Shown here: positions 1 to 5,595 of the stretch, piece by piece | How the letters are laid out: every line of letters begins with the position of its first letter | Numbering within the stretch: position 1 is the first letter of the stretch | Source of the DNA: Sphingomonadales bacterium | GTDB taxonomy: Bacteria; Pseudomonadota; Alphaproteobacteria; Sphingomonadales; Sphingomonadaceae | Assembly: GCA_018067055.1 (NCBI GenBank) | Contig: JAGPVK010000067.1 | Span: forward strand, 1 to 5,595 | Direction of reading: 5' to 3' | DNA: 5,595 nucleotides | Notes under the pieces: generated by a model | Told to the model about the DNA's origin: nothing | Seen by the model: only the letters and a program-made list of their open reading frames with translations | Databases searched by the model: none | Program-made: the position numbers and the translations under genes

Positions 1-113
1 AGCAACAGCGGGTCGAAAAAGACGACCCTTATTTTCAGACGATTTCGGAAGGATGGGGCGTTGCGCTCAAAAATGCGTTCCAGTCACTGCCTGATTTCAG
101 TTTCAAGGACTAA
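1..113 (+). CDS. C-terminal end of an unidentified protein (partial)
   Basis: Frame 3 is open from the window edge to TAA at 111-113 and gives 36 residues ending in FSFKD. The fragment contains a DDPYF stretch, then SEGWGVALKNAFQSL, which reads as a final amphipathic helix, and a short polar tail. The helix with an internal Trp followed by a Leu-rich stretch recalls the C-terminal helix of SRPBCC/AHSA1-type proteins, but this is only an impression from a short piece and I do not assign a function. The gene meets the minus-strand GMC oxidoreductase gene tail to tail: its TAA overlaps the TAG of that gene at 111-112. The open frame, natural protein composition and snug fit with the next gene support a real coding end. 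The alternative is a chance open frame of 36 codons. Confidence 0.6.
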   Translation, partial: QQRVEKDDPYFQTISEGWGVALKNAFQSLPDFSFKD

Positions 114-2131
114 CCGAAGCGCCTTTTTCCGGCCAGCGCCCGATGCGCCATAGCCATGGTCGTCAATTGCGCGTTGACCCGGATGCAGCTCGGCATGACG
201 CTGGCATCGGCGACGTAGCAATTGGTCGTGTTATGGACGCACTGATTGAGGTCGACGACGCCCTTGTCAGGGTCGATGTTGATCGCATTGCCGCCGTGCG
301 GATGGGAACTCGACAGCACCACATCGTCCGGCTCGACGATCGCCGTTTCGTAAAACGCATCAATGTCGGCATGGCTCATGTCGCTGGTCAGTGTCTGACC
401 GCGGAGCAGGGCAGGGTAGACCTCGATCGCCCCGTTGAGAAAATGAACCTTGGTCATCGTCGCCAGCGCCCGGCGCAATAGCGCCAGTTCATCCTCGCCG
501 ATTTTCAGCTTGAGCTTGCCATTGTCCATATAGCCGAGCCGGTCGGCTGGAAACAGCACCCCGGCTGACACCAGTCGGTTGTAGTTTTTCATCCGTTCAT
601 AATGATCCTCGAACCAGCCGGGTACCAGCGTGGCCATGCTCATCGGTGGCTGAAAATGGCTTTCGATCAGAAAATCGCCGCGATCGACATAGGTTGCCAT
701 CTGGTCTTCGTTCCAGACATTGACCTCTTTGCCCTCGGGCATCAGGGCAACCACCGGGCACGCGATGTTGAGCGAAATATTGCTCCCCGATTGCAATATG
801 CCGCTGTCGTAAAGCAATGTACTGGAAGCCAGCGCGCCCGCCGCAACCACCACACCCTTGCGCGCACGAATGGTGCGCTTTCTGCCGTCGCTCATCGTGA
901 TTTTGACAGCGTGAGCGATCCGTTTGCCATTGGCGCCTTCGTCCCACAGGATTTCGGTCGCTTCGGCCCGGTCCAAGATCCGGGCTGGTTTGCTGCGTGC
1001 TTCGCTGGTTGCATGGGCGAGGAAGCTTTCCGGCATGGCCTTTTTCCGGCCATAAGGGCACCCGGTGTTGCAATAGCCGCAATAGACGCACTCGCTATTC
1101 GGCGTGGTCGGGCCATAATTTTTCCGAAACCAGGCTGTCACCGCCTTGTGATCCATCGGATCGTTCGACTGTGCGGCATATTTGTTCCAGCCGTCGATCA
1201 GATGCGGGCCATTGTTGCGGCCGACGATCCGGTCAATTTCCGCAACGTCCAGCGCCTGCTCGACTGCATCATAGCTGCGGGACAGGTCGGTTTCGCTGAC
1301 CGGGGCGCCGAGACTGGCCCATGTTTCGTAGACATCTTCCGCATCGGGATGGACGAGATTCTTGTGCTTCATGCGCAGGCAGATCCCGTTGTTGATGACG
1401 GTAGAGCCGCCGACCACACGTCCCTGAAAAACGATGATGTCCCGATCGGCAGTGGTTTGCAGCGCTCCGTCCTTGAACAGGCGCGCCGTCATCCGTGCTT
1501 CCTCATGGGTGATGCGGGAAGAGGGATAGTGGCCCCCGGCCTCGATGATCAAAGCTTCATGGCCTTCATCTGCGACCGCGGCTGCGGCGACCGCACCACC
1601 AGCACCCGAACCGATCACGATCACGTCGGTTTCCTCTGGCACCGCATCATGGCCGACGAACACTCTGGCTGTAAGATCACGATCGGGTTCGCGGCGGACC
1701 GGCCGTTCTCCCGGCGCCGAGCGGTCTCGCTGCGCTGGCAGCTCGAAATCGAGATCGGCATAGATCGGGTTGTCGAAATTCGCTTCTTCGTCGCCGGGCT
1801 GCCAGTGGCCGTAATAGCCAGCCAGAATGACGCCCTTGGTGCGTGCTATATCCTGAAACAGATCGATGCGGGATTTCTGCAACCGGCGGCGGATCAGGTT
1901 TTTGCGGATTCCGGGAGGGGCCGCGAGAAAAAATGGTCCACCGAGAACGAGCAACAGCCCGTAAAGCGCCATGCCGATTTCGACCGGCTTTTTGCCTTCG
2001 ATATTGGAGAAATGCTCCTGCAAATTCTCGACCACCTGATTGGGCGAAATAGCCATCTTGCGATTGTGAAACAAAGCTTCCGCCATCGCCTTGATCATCA
2101 GCGCCTGCAATCGATTAAACGGCTTCTGCAA
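110..2131 (-). CDS. GMC-family FAD-dependent oxidoreductase, long-chain alcohol oxidase/dehydrogenase-like, with four-Cys motif
   Basis: The 673-residue product is a flavoprotein expected to oxidise an alcohol to an aldehyde or ketone. What is seen: an N-terminal extension (residues 1-165) with a hydrophobic stretch at about 50-71 followed by a basic segment; the FAD-binding Rossmann motif GSGAGG at 174-179 with the ribose-binding Glu at 197; a GMC signature near 237-253 (GRVVGGSTVINNG); a cysteine cluster C348, C351, C354, C358 (CxxCxxCxxxCP); and the C-terminal GMC domain with H610 (in SSSHPHGG) and N653 (in RVNAQLTT), which line up with the catalytic His and His/Asn pair of glucose-oxidase relatives. 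Typical GMC enzymes have about 530-560 residues, so this one is long. The extension and Cys motif resemble plant and bacterial fatty alcohol oxidases, many membrane-associated. TTG is chosen as start because GGGAG lies 7 nt upstream. ATG at codon 12 (2096-2098) is the alternative. Substrate and electron acceptor cannot be read from sequence. Confidence 0.93.
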   Translation of the reverse strand: MQKPFNRLQALMIKAMAEALFHNRKMAISPNQVVENLQEHFSNIEGKKPVEIGMALYGLLLVLGGPFFLAAPPGIRKNLIRRRLQKSRIDLFQDIARTKGVILAGYYGHWQPGDEEANFDNPIYADLDFELPAQRDRSAPGERPVRREPDRDLTARVFVGHDAVPEETDVIVIGSGAGGAVAAAAVADEGHEALIIEAGGHYPSSRITHEEARMTARLFKDGALQTTADRDIIVFQGRVVGGSTVINNGICLRMKHKNLVHPDAEDVYETWASLGAPVSETDLSRSYDAVEQALDVAEIDRIVGRNNGPHLIDGWNKYAAQSNDPMDHKAVTAWFRKNYGPTTPNSECVYCGYCNTGCPYGRKKAMPESFLAHATSEARSKPARILDRAEATEILWDEGANGKRIAHAVKITMSDGRKRTIRARKGVVVAAGALASSTLLYDSGILQSGSNISLNIACPVVALMPEGKEVNVWNEDQMATYVDRGDFLIESHFQPPMSMATLVPGWFEDHYERMKNYNRLVSAGVLFPADRLGYMDNGKLKLKIGEDELALLRRALATMTKVHFLNGAIEVYPALLRGQTLTSDMSHADIDAFYETAIVEPDDVVLSSSHPHGGNAINIDPDKGVVDLNQCVHNTTNCYVADASVMPSCIRVNAQLTTMAMAHRALAGKRRFG

Positions 2132-2138
2132 TTTTCGT

Positions 2139-2143
2139 CTCCC
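2139..2143 (-). promoter_or_regulatory. Ribosome binding site of the GMC oxidoreductase gene, supports a TTG start
   Basis: On the minus strand this reads GGGAG, with 7 nt (2132-2138) before the TTG at 2129-2131. Spacing and match to the anti-Shine-Dalgarno sequence are near ideal. This favours the TTG over the in-frame ATG at 2096-2098. Confidence 0.65.
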
Positions 2144-2376
2144 AAGGCGCGACCCGGGGTGTCTATCGTTTCTTTCCAGTCAGCAGCGGTGTGACCGTTC
2201 CAGTCGATGGTCTATCCATCTCCCGTCGTTCTGTGGTTGAACCGGGTAACATCGCTGAACGGATCATGGACATTCCCCGACGATGGTCCGGCTTCTGCCG
2301 CCAGATCATCCAGAATAACAGGTAATCATGGTTTTCCTATCCCTGATTTCGACGGACATGTGATCCAAGCCACAGC

Positions 2377-2405
2377 TTGTAGCGGCGTGGGTGATAGGAT
2401 ATATA
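2377..2405 (+). promoter_or_regulatory. Candidate sigma70-type promoter for the exported-protein pair
   Basis: TTGTAG at 2377-2382 and TATATA at 2400-2405 are separated by exactly 17 bp. The -35 matches TTGACA at three of six positions and the -10 matches TATAAT at four of six. Transcription would start near 2412, leaving a short leader of about 20 nt with the GAGGG ribosome binding site. An overlapping TCTAAT at 2409-2414 is a better -10 alone but has no partner at the right distance. Confidence 0.35.
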
Positions 2406-2421
2406 TGTTCTAATAGCCATT

Positions 2422-2426
2422 GAGGG
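2422..2426 (+). promoter_or_regulatory. Ribosome binding site of the small exported protein gene
   Basis: GAGGG lies 6 nt upstream of the ATG at 2433-2435. It supports that start, which also gives a complete signal peptide. Confidence 0.6.
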
Positions 2427-2432
2427 TTTGTC

Positions 2433-3008
2433 ATGCGTGAAAAAGCTCGTCATTTCACTAGCCGACTGGTCGCTGCAACAATTGTCGCGGCGCTTGTGGT
2501 TCCTGCGCCTGCTTCGGCTCAATTTGGTGGCCTGTTCAAAAAGCCCGCTGCCGAAAAAAAATCAGCTGACGGAAGCAAAGACAAAGATTGCGCCACCGAT
2601 TCGAAAAGTTCGATCGGAAAATCCATCTTGGGCAGCATGATCGGAGATTTTACCCGGCGGGCCACCGGTGGCATGGGTGTGGTCGGATCGTTTATTCCGC
2701 GCGCAGAGGTAGCCGGTACACTGACCAATGCCATAGCTTGCCGACTGGATCCGGATGAACAGCTGCAGGCTGCGGAAGCGACGCGAAGCGTCACCCGATC
2801 GGAACAGATCGGCACCAGTTCGGAATGGACAAGTCAGACCCGTCCCGGCGTCTCTGGCAGTTCCACCGCGACGGCCAAGACCGTGGCGGCTGACGGTACA
2901 AGTTGCATGACCCTTACAGATGTTGTTATTGTCGATGGTGAAGAATCCCGCGTGTCCAAGCAGATGTGCAAAAATCCTGGAGAGACACGATATACAGTCG
3001 TGGTATGA
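2433..3008 (+). CDS. Exported small protein with 17-kDa-surface-antigen-like C-terminal region, function unknown
   Basis: The 191-residue product begins with a clear Sec signal peptide: a basic N-terminus (MREKARHFTSR), a hydrophobic core at about 12-24, and a cleavage site after ASA at 27-29. There is no lipobox cysteine at the cleavage site, so it is predicted to be periplasmic or surface-exposed rather than a lipoprotein. A lysine-rich linker (about 36-52) follows, then a Gly/Met-rich stretch at 65-85 reminiscent of glycine-zipper segments. The C-terminal part (about 125-191) alternates TSSEWTS, TRPGVSG, SCMTLTDVVIVDGEE and MCKNPGETRYTV; this SC...VDGEE...MCKNPG layout resembles the C-terminal domain of rickettsial 17-kDa-type surface antigens. 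Mature cysteines are C53, C103, C158 and C179, and C158/C179 could form a disulfide. Its TGA overlaps the next gene's ATG, so the two proteins are probably made together. The role is unknown. Confidence 0.85.
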   Translation: MREKARHFTSRLVAATIVAALVVPAPASAQFGGLFKKPAAEKKSADGSKDKDCATDSKSSIGKSILGSMIGDFTRRATGGMGVVGSFIPRAEVAGTLTNAIACRLDPDEQLQAAEATRSVTRSEQIGTSSEWTSQTRPGVSGSSTATAKTVAADGTSCMTLTDVVIVDGEESRVSKQMCKNPGETRYTVVV

Positions 3009-3730
3009 ATATGAAACACATGGTCAAAGCCGCCATCGCTGTTGCCTCGCTTTTTGCCATGGGGGCTACCGCCGCTGATCCTGCTGCCATGGACCCGGAT
3101 AATCCAACCTGTCCGCAGGCTCCCAATTGGTCGACCAACAAGACGATGGAACTGACACCAAAAATGATCGACGGCACCAAGGTGTTGCTGGCCGAAGGGG
3201 CGGTCGATCAGGGCTTGCCCGACCGGTTGCGCAAGATATTGACCGACAATCCGGATATTTCCGAAATCTGGCTACGGTCGCCCGGCGGCGACGCGCGATC
3301 AGGCAATCAAGCTGGCCGGGTGATCCGGGAAGCGGATGCGTTGATCATCACCCGTATCCCTCAGGGTTGGACCTGTTTCAGCGCCTGCAATTTCGTGTTC
3401 ATGGGCGGCCGCGCCCGGATCGTTGAACCCGGTGCCCATTTCATGGTCCATATGTTCACCATGACCAATGATCGCAATGCGATCAATTACAGCATCGAAA
3501 TGGGAACCGATTCAACGGTCGGTCTGATCGGTGAAGTGGAGCAGCAAAGCGCGCTTCTGGCCACCGAAGACAATGATTTTCTGATCAGAATGGGCGTGTC
3601 GCGCAAACTGTTGTCCGAGATCATGTATAAAACCAACGCGGTGAAAACCGAGGATGGCGACAAGTCGACCCGTCGCTGTCTGACCAATGAGGAAGCGCTG
3701 CGTTACAATGTCGCCAATGTCGGGGGCTAG
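3005..3730 (+). CDS. Exported ClpP/crotonase-fold serine-protease-like protein (COG3904 type)
   Basis: The start ATG at 3005 overlaps the upstream TGA as ATGA, giving 241 residues. No good Shine-Dalgarno sequence precedes it, which fits translational coupling; ATGs at 3011 and 3020 are alternatives. An in-frame ATG at 2966 lies inside the upstream gene and would bury the signal peptide, so I reject it. The signal peptide covers about residues 1-23 (core AAIAVASLFAMGA, cleavage near ATA). The mature part shows a ClpP-like core: SPGGD at 92-96 (oxyanion-hole loop), the nucleophile candidate S126 within CFSAC, then MGGRARIVEPGAHFMVH with H149 as base. D217 or D219 in TEDGDKS could be the third residue, and LTNEEALRYNVANV at the end matches the ClpP ending in which a modified-residue loop precedes an EA..YGL-like motif. 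Secreted proteins with a CxSAC motif are known as COG3904. C124 and C128 flank the serine. The substrate is unknown, and proteolytic activity is inferred. Confidence 0.85.
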   Translation: MNMKHMVKAAIAVASLFAMGATAADPAAMDPDNPTCPQAPNWSTNKTMELTPKMIDGTKVLLAEGAVDQGLPDRLRKILTDNPDISEIWLRSPGGDARSGNQAGRVIREADALIITRIPQGWTCFSACNFVFMGGRARIVEPGAHFMVHMFTMTNDRNAINYSIEMGTDSTVGLIGEVEQQSALLATEDNDFLIRMGVSRKLLSEIMYKTNAVKTEDGDKSTRRCLTNEEALRYNVANVGG

Positions 3731-3821
3731 TCTTCAGCATCGAGCCTTTGATCCTCGCGAAAATGACAGCGCCCTTTTGCTTTTCTTTTGAAATTATGGC
3801 GTTAGCATGAGCGTGATAATC

Positions 3822-3828
3822 GGGGAGG
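3822..3828 (+). promoter_or_regulatory. Ribosome binding site of the ferredoxin reductase gene
   Basis: GGGGAGG lies 7 nt before the ATG at 3836-3838 and fixes that start. The 105-bp gap before this gene (3731-3835) is T-rich around 3773-3789 but shows no convincing hairpin, so I cannot tell whether the gene is read through from the exported pair or from its own promoter. Confidence 0.65.
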
Positions 3829-3835
3829 CCGGACG

Positions 3836-5140
3836 ATGCGTCATATTGCGATCATAGGATCGGGACCTGCAGGCTATTATTCGGCGGAAGCGGCGCAAAA
3901 GAAATTTGGCGAAAATGTCGCCGTGGATATCATTGATCGTTTGCCCGTTCCCTTTGGCCTGATCCGCACCGGCGTTGCCCCCGACCATCAATCGATCAAG
4001 GCCGTGTCGCGGCGCTATGAAAAAACCAACAGCGGTGACAATGTGCGCTTTGTCGGCAATGTTACGGTTGGCGTGGATGTCAGTGTCGCCGAACTGCAGG
4101 AATTTTATGACGCAGTCGTGCTGGCAACCGGCGCTCCCGATGACCGTCTGCTGGACATCCCCGGCAGCGACCTTGCCGGCGTAATCGGCAGTGCCGCCTT
4201 TGTCGGCTGGTATAATGGCCATCCGGATTTCAGGGATCTTGATCCACCGCTCGATGCCCGGTCGGTGGCGATTATCGGCAATGGCAATGTCGCGCTCGAT
4301 GTCGCGCGGATATTGGCAAAGACGGAGGGGGAGTTCGCCGGCAGCGATATTGTCGGTCATGCGCTGGATGGCTTGAAGAAAAGCGCGGTTGAAAGGATAA
4401 CCTTTCTGGGACGGCGCGGGCCACATCAGATCGCGATGACGCCCAAAGAACTGGGCGAACTCGGCCATCTGGAGCGCGCCAGACCGGTTGTCGAAGCGGA
4501 AGATTTTCCGGATATCGGAGACGATGCGATGCTCGAGCCGGGCATGCGCAAATCGGTCAACCATTTGCGCAGTTTCCAGATCGCGGCAGCCGATGCCGAG
4601 CATAAACCGATCGAGATCGCTTTTGATTTTTTTGCGATGCCGATCGAAATTCAAGGCGAAGGCAGGGTCGAGAAGCTGATCATTGAACGAACCGAACTGG
4701 ACAAGGACCTGCGATCGATCGGAACCGGCGAGCTTTATGAGCTGGACTGTCAGCTCGTGATCAGCTGCATCGGCTATCGTACGCCGCCGATCGACGGCGT
4801 TCCCTATGAACATGGCCGGGGACGCTTTGCCAACAGCGACGGACGGATATTGCCGGGCCTCTATTGCGTCGGCTGGGCAAGGCGTGGGCCATCGGGCACG
4901 ATCGGTACCAACAAGCCAGATGGCGCTGCAGTGGTGGAAATGATCGATGAGGATATAAGCGAGAGCAGTCGCAAGCCTGGTCGCGCCGGACTCGATAGCC
5001 TGCTGGCAAGCCGTGGCGTTGAGACCGTCACGTTCCGCGACTGGAAGAAGATCGAGGAAGCGGAGGTCGCTCGCGCGAGGGAAGGCTCGCCGCGCGAGAA
5101 ATTTACCGATATTGCGGATATGATCGCGGCACGGGACTAG
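3836..5140 (+). CDS. Ferredoxin-NADP+ reductase, adrenodoxin-reductase type (FprA-like)
   Basis: The 434-residue flavoprotein is expected to pass electrons from NADPH through FAD to a ferredoxin, which would serve a P450 or another oxygenase or an Fe-S pathway in the cytoplasm. What is seen: the FAD-binding GSGPAG at 8-13; the family signature PVPFGLIRTGVAPDH at 37-51; ATGA at 97-100; the NADP-binding GNGNVALD at 148-155; RRGP at 193-196, where paired arginines in bovine adrenodoxin reductase contact the NADP 2'-phosphate; a TPKEL stretch at 202-206; CIGYR at 311-315; and the C-terminal FAD/NADP motif GWARRGPSGTIGTNK at 346-360. The tail (VTFRDWKKIEEAE then GSPREKF) is also typical. Length fits the family (about 430-460). 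The protein is intact with no odd features. No ferredoxin or P450 gene is visible beside it, so its partner is unknown. Its TAG overlaps the TAG of the converging hydrolase gene. Confidence 0.95.
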   Translation: MRHIAIIGSGPAGYYSAEAAQKKFGENVAVDIIDRLPVPFGLIRTGVAPDHQSIKAVSRRYEKTNSGDNVRFVGNVTVGVDVSVAELQEFYDAVVLATGAPDDRLLDIPGSDLAGVIGSAAFVGWYNGHPDFRDLDPPLDARSVAIIGNGNVALDVARILAKTEGEFAGSDIVGHALDGLKKSAVERITFLGRRGPHQIAMTPKELGELGHLERARPVVEAEDFPDIGDDAMLEPGMRKSVNHLRSFQIAAADAEHKPIEIAFDFFAMPIEIQGEGRVEKLIIERTELDKDLRSIGTGELYELDCQLVISCIGYRTPPIDGVPYEHGRGRFANSDGRILPGLYCVGWARRGPSGTIGTNKPDGAAVVEMIDEDISESSRKPGRAGLDSLLASRGVETVTFRDWKKIEEAEVARAREGSPREKFTDIADMIAARD

Positions 5141-5595
5141 CTGGGCAACCACTCTCGCAAAATCGCATTCACTTTTTCCGGGGCTTCCTGTTGCACCCAG
5201 TGGGAGACACCGGGCAGGCGGTGCAGTTCGAGATCAGGAACCCACTCTTCGGTGCCATCGGTGCAGCGAATATCGATTGCAGCATCTTCTTCGCCCCAGA
5301 TCATCAGGGTGGGAATATGCACCATCGCATCGCCAATGTCCCGCGCATCCGGCGCGCGCAGCAAGGCGCGGTAATAGTTGATCATCGATCGCAGCGCACC
5401 GGGGCGGCTGGCGGCATCGGCATAGACCTGCAAATCTTCTTCCGGAAAGCGGGACTTGTCGACCGCCATTCTGGAAATCGCGCGCTTGATCCGTTCGGCG
5501 CCGTTCAGGCCGAACAACCATTCGGGTATCTGCGGTAGTTGGAAGAAGAAAATATACCAGCTTTTCTTCAGCTGATACCAGTGTTTCAGTTCGCG
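5137..5595 (-). CDS. Alpha/beta hydrolase, epoxide-hydrolase-like (C-terminal part, start outside window)
   Basis: The frame is open from the right edge down to TAG at 5137-5139, giving the last 152 residues. The TTG near 5517 is an internal Leu codon, not a start, because homology-like sequence continues upstream (SWYIFFFQLPQIPEW, codons about 5518-5562). What is seen: the cap segment WYIFFFQLP, which lines up with YQLYFQEP of human soluble epoxide hydrolase, so its Tyr matches ring-opening Tyr383; NYYR, matching the second cap tyrosine (Tyr466) in NWYR; the charge-relay Asp in IWGEEDAAID (codon 5284-5286); and the catalytic His in GVSHWVQQEAPEKV (codon 5200-5202). Retention of both cap tyrosines favours an epoxide hydrolase (epoxide to diol) over a haloalkane or fluoroacetate dehalogenase. 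The nucleophilic Asp lies outside the window, so catalytic competence cannot be confirmed. The gene converges on the ferredoxin reductase gene with overlapping stop codons. Confidence 0.85.
   Translation of the reverse strand, partial: RELKHWYQLKKSWYIFFFQLPQIPEWLFGLNGAERIKRAISRMAVDKSRFPEEDLQVYADAASRPGALRSMINYYRALLRAPDARDIGDAMVHIPTLMIWGEEDAAIDIRCTDGTEEWVPDLELHRLPGVSHWVQQEAPEKVNAILREWLPS

Larger units (their letters stand above)
2144..2432. other. Intergenic region between divergent genes
   Basis: About 290 bp lie between the divergently read GMC oxidoreductase gene and the exported-protein pair. Short open frames cross it on both strands, but none has a convincing ribosome binding site or protein-like composition. 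The only direct repeat I noticed is an 8-bp CGATGGTC at 2205-2212 and 2281-2288, which may be chance. The region must carry promoters for both directions. Only the rightward one has a recognisable candidate. I saw no strong terminator hairpin, tRNA or riboswitch-like fold by eye. Confidence 0.6.

Noticed and set aside
602..2194. 530-codon open frame on the + strand opposite the GMC oxidoreductase gene
   Set aside because: It is in codon register with the real gene, so it stays open simply because that gene avoids TTA, CTA and TCA codons over this stretch. The product has no recognisable motif, while the minus-strand product has a complete GMC signature set.
2205..2288. 8-bp direct repeat CGATGGTC at 2205-2212 and 2281-2288
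   Set aside because: Too short and too far apart (76 bp) to separate from chance, and no third copy was seen in the gap.
2207..2413. 68-codon open frame on the + strand in the intergenic region
   Set aside because: No ribosome binding site precedes the ATG, the composition is not protein-like, and it overlaps the best promoter candidate for the next gene.
2337..2522. 61-codon open frame on the - strand across the start of the small exported protein gene
   Set aside because: It overlaps the signal-peptide coding region of a better supported gene and encodes an arginine-rich sequence without recognisable motifs.
2966..3004. Upstream in-frame ATG for the ClpP-like gene
   Set aside because: It would add 13 polar residues ahead of the signal peptide and overlap the previous gene by over 40 bp. 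The ATGA overlap at 3005-3008 is the more natural start.
3740..3790. Possible intrinsic terminator after the ClpP-like gene (CGAG/CTCG stem followed by T-rich sequence)
   Set aside because: The stem is only 4 bp and the T-rich stretch is more than 10 bp away and interrupted, so it does not fit a standard terminator.
3788..3820. TTGAAA (3788-3793) and GATAAT (3815-3820) as a promoter for the ferredoxin reductase gene
   Set aside because: Each hexamer is a good match, but the spacer is 21 bp and the predicted transcription start would fall inside the ribosome binding site.
3794..5152. 452-codon open frame on the - strand covering the whole ferredoxin reductase gene
   Set aside because: Same explanation: it is codon-aligned with the real gene, which uses no TTA, CTA or TCA codon. 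The sense product matches the adrenodoxin reductase family along its full length.

Overview
The window holds six protein-coding genes, two of them cut by the window edges, and no RNA gene, insertion sequence, CRISPR array or other mobile element that I can see. Base composition (moderately high GC by eye), compact gene packing and the style of the encoded proteins suggest an alphaproteobacterium, most likely a sphingomonad. That placement is inference from gene style, not from a marker gene.

Layout from left to right. (1) Positions 1-113, + strand: the last 36 codons of an unidentified gene. (2) Positions 110-2131, - strand: a 673-residue GMC-family FAD oxidoreductase of the long-chain alcohol oxidase/dehydrogenase type. 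It has an N-terminal extension with a hydrophobic segment and a ferredoxin-like four-cysteine motif, and starts at TTG behind a good ribosome binding site. (3) Positions 2132-2432: a non-coding gap of about 300 bp separating divergent genes. (4) Positions 2433-3730, + strand: a tight two-gene unit whose start and stop codons overlap (ATGA). It encodes two exported proteins: a small protein with a C-terminal region resembling 17-kDa-type surface antigens, and a ClpP/crotonase-fold serine-protease-like protein of the COG3904 type. (5) Positions 3836-5140, + strand: an adrenodoxin-reductase-type ferredoxin-NADP+ reductase (FprA-like). (6) Positions 5137-5595, - strand: the C-terminal part of an alpha/beta hydrolase with epoxide hydrolase features, running off the right edge.

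The GMC oxidoreductase, ferredoxin reductase and epoxide-hydrolase-like gene would suit a region devoted to oxidation of lipophilic compounds (alcohols, terpenes, alkanes, steroids), but no P450, ferredoxin or monooxygenase lies in the window, so a shared pathway is only a suggestion. The exported pair is the least explained part: a secreted ClpP-like protein translationally coupled to a small exported partner. Both convergent gene junctions are maximally compact, with opposing stop codons overlapping (CTAA at 110-113, CTAG at 5137-5140).
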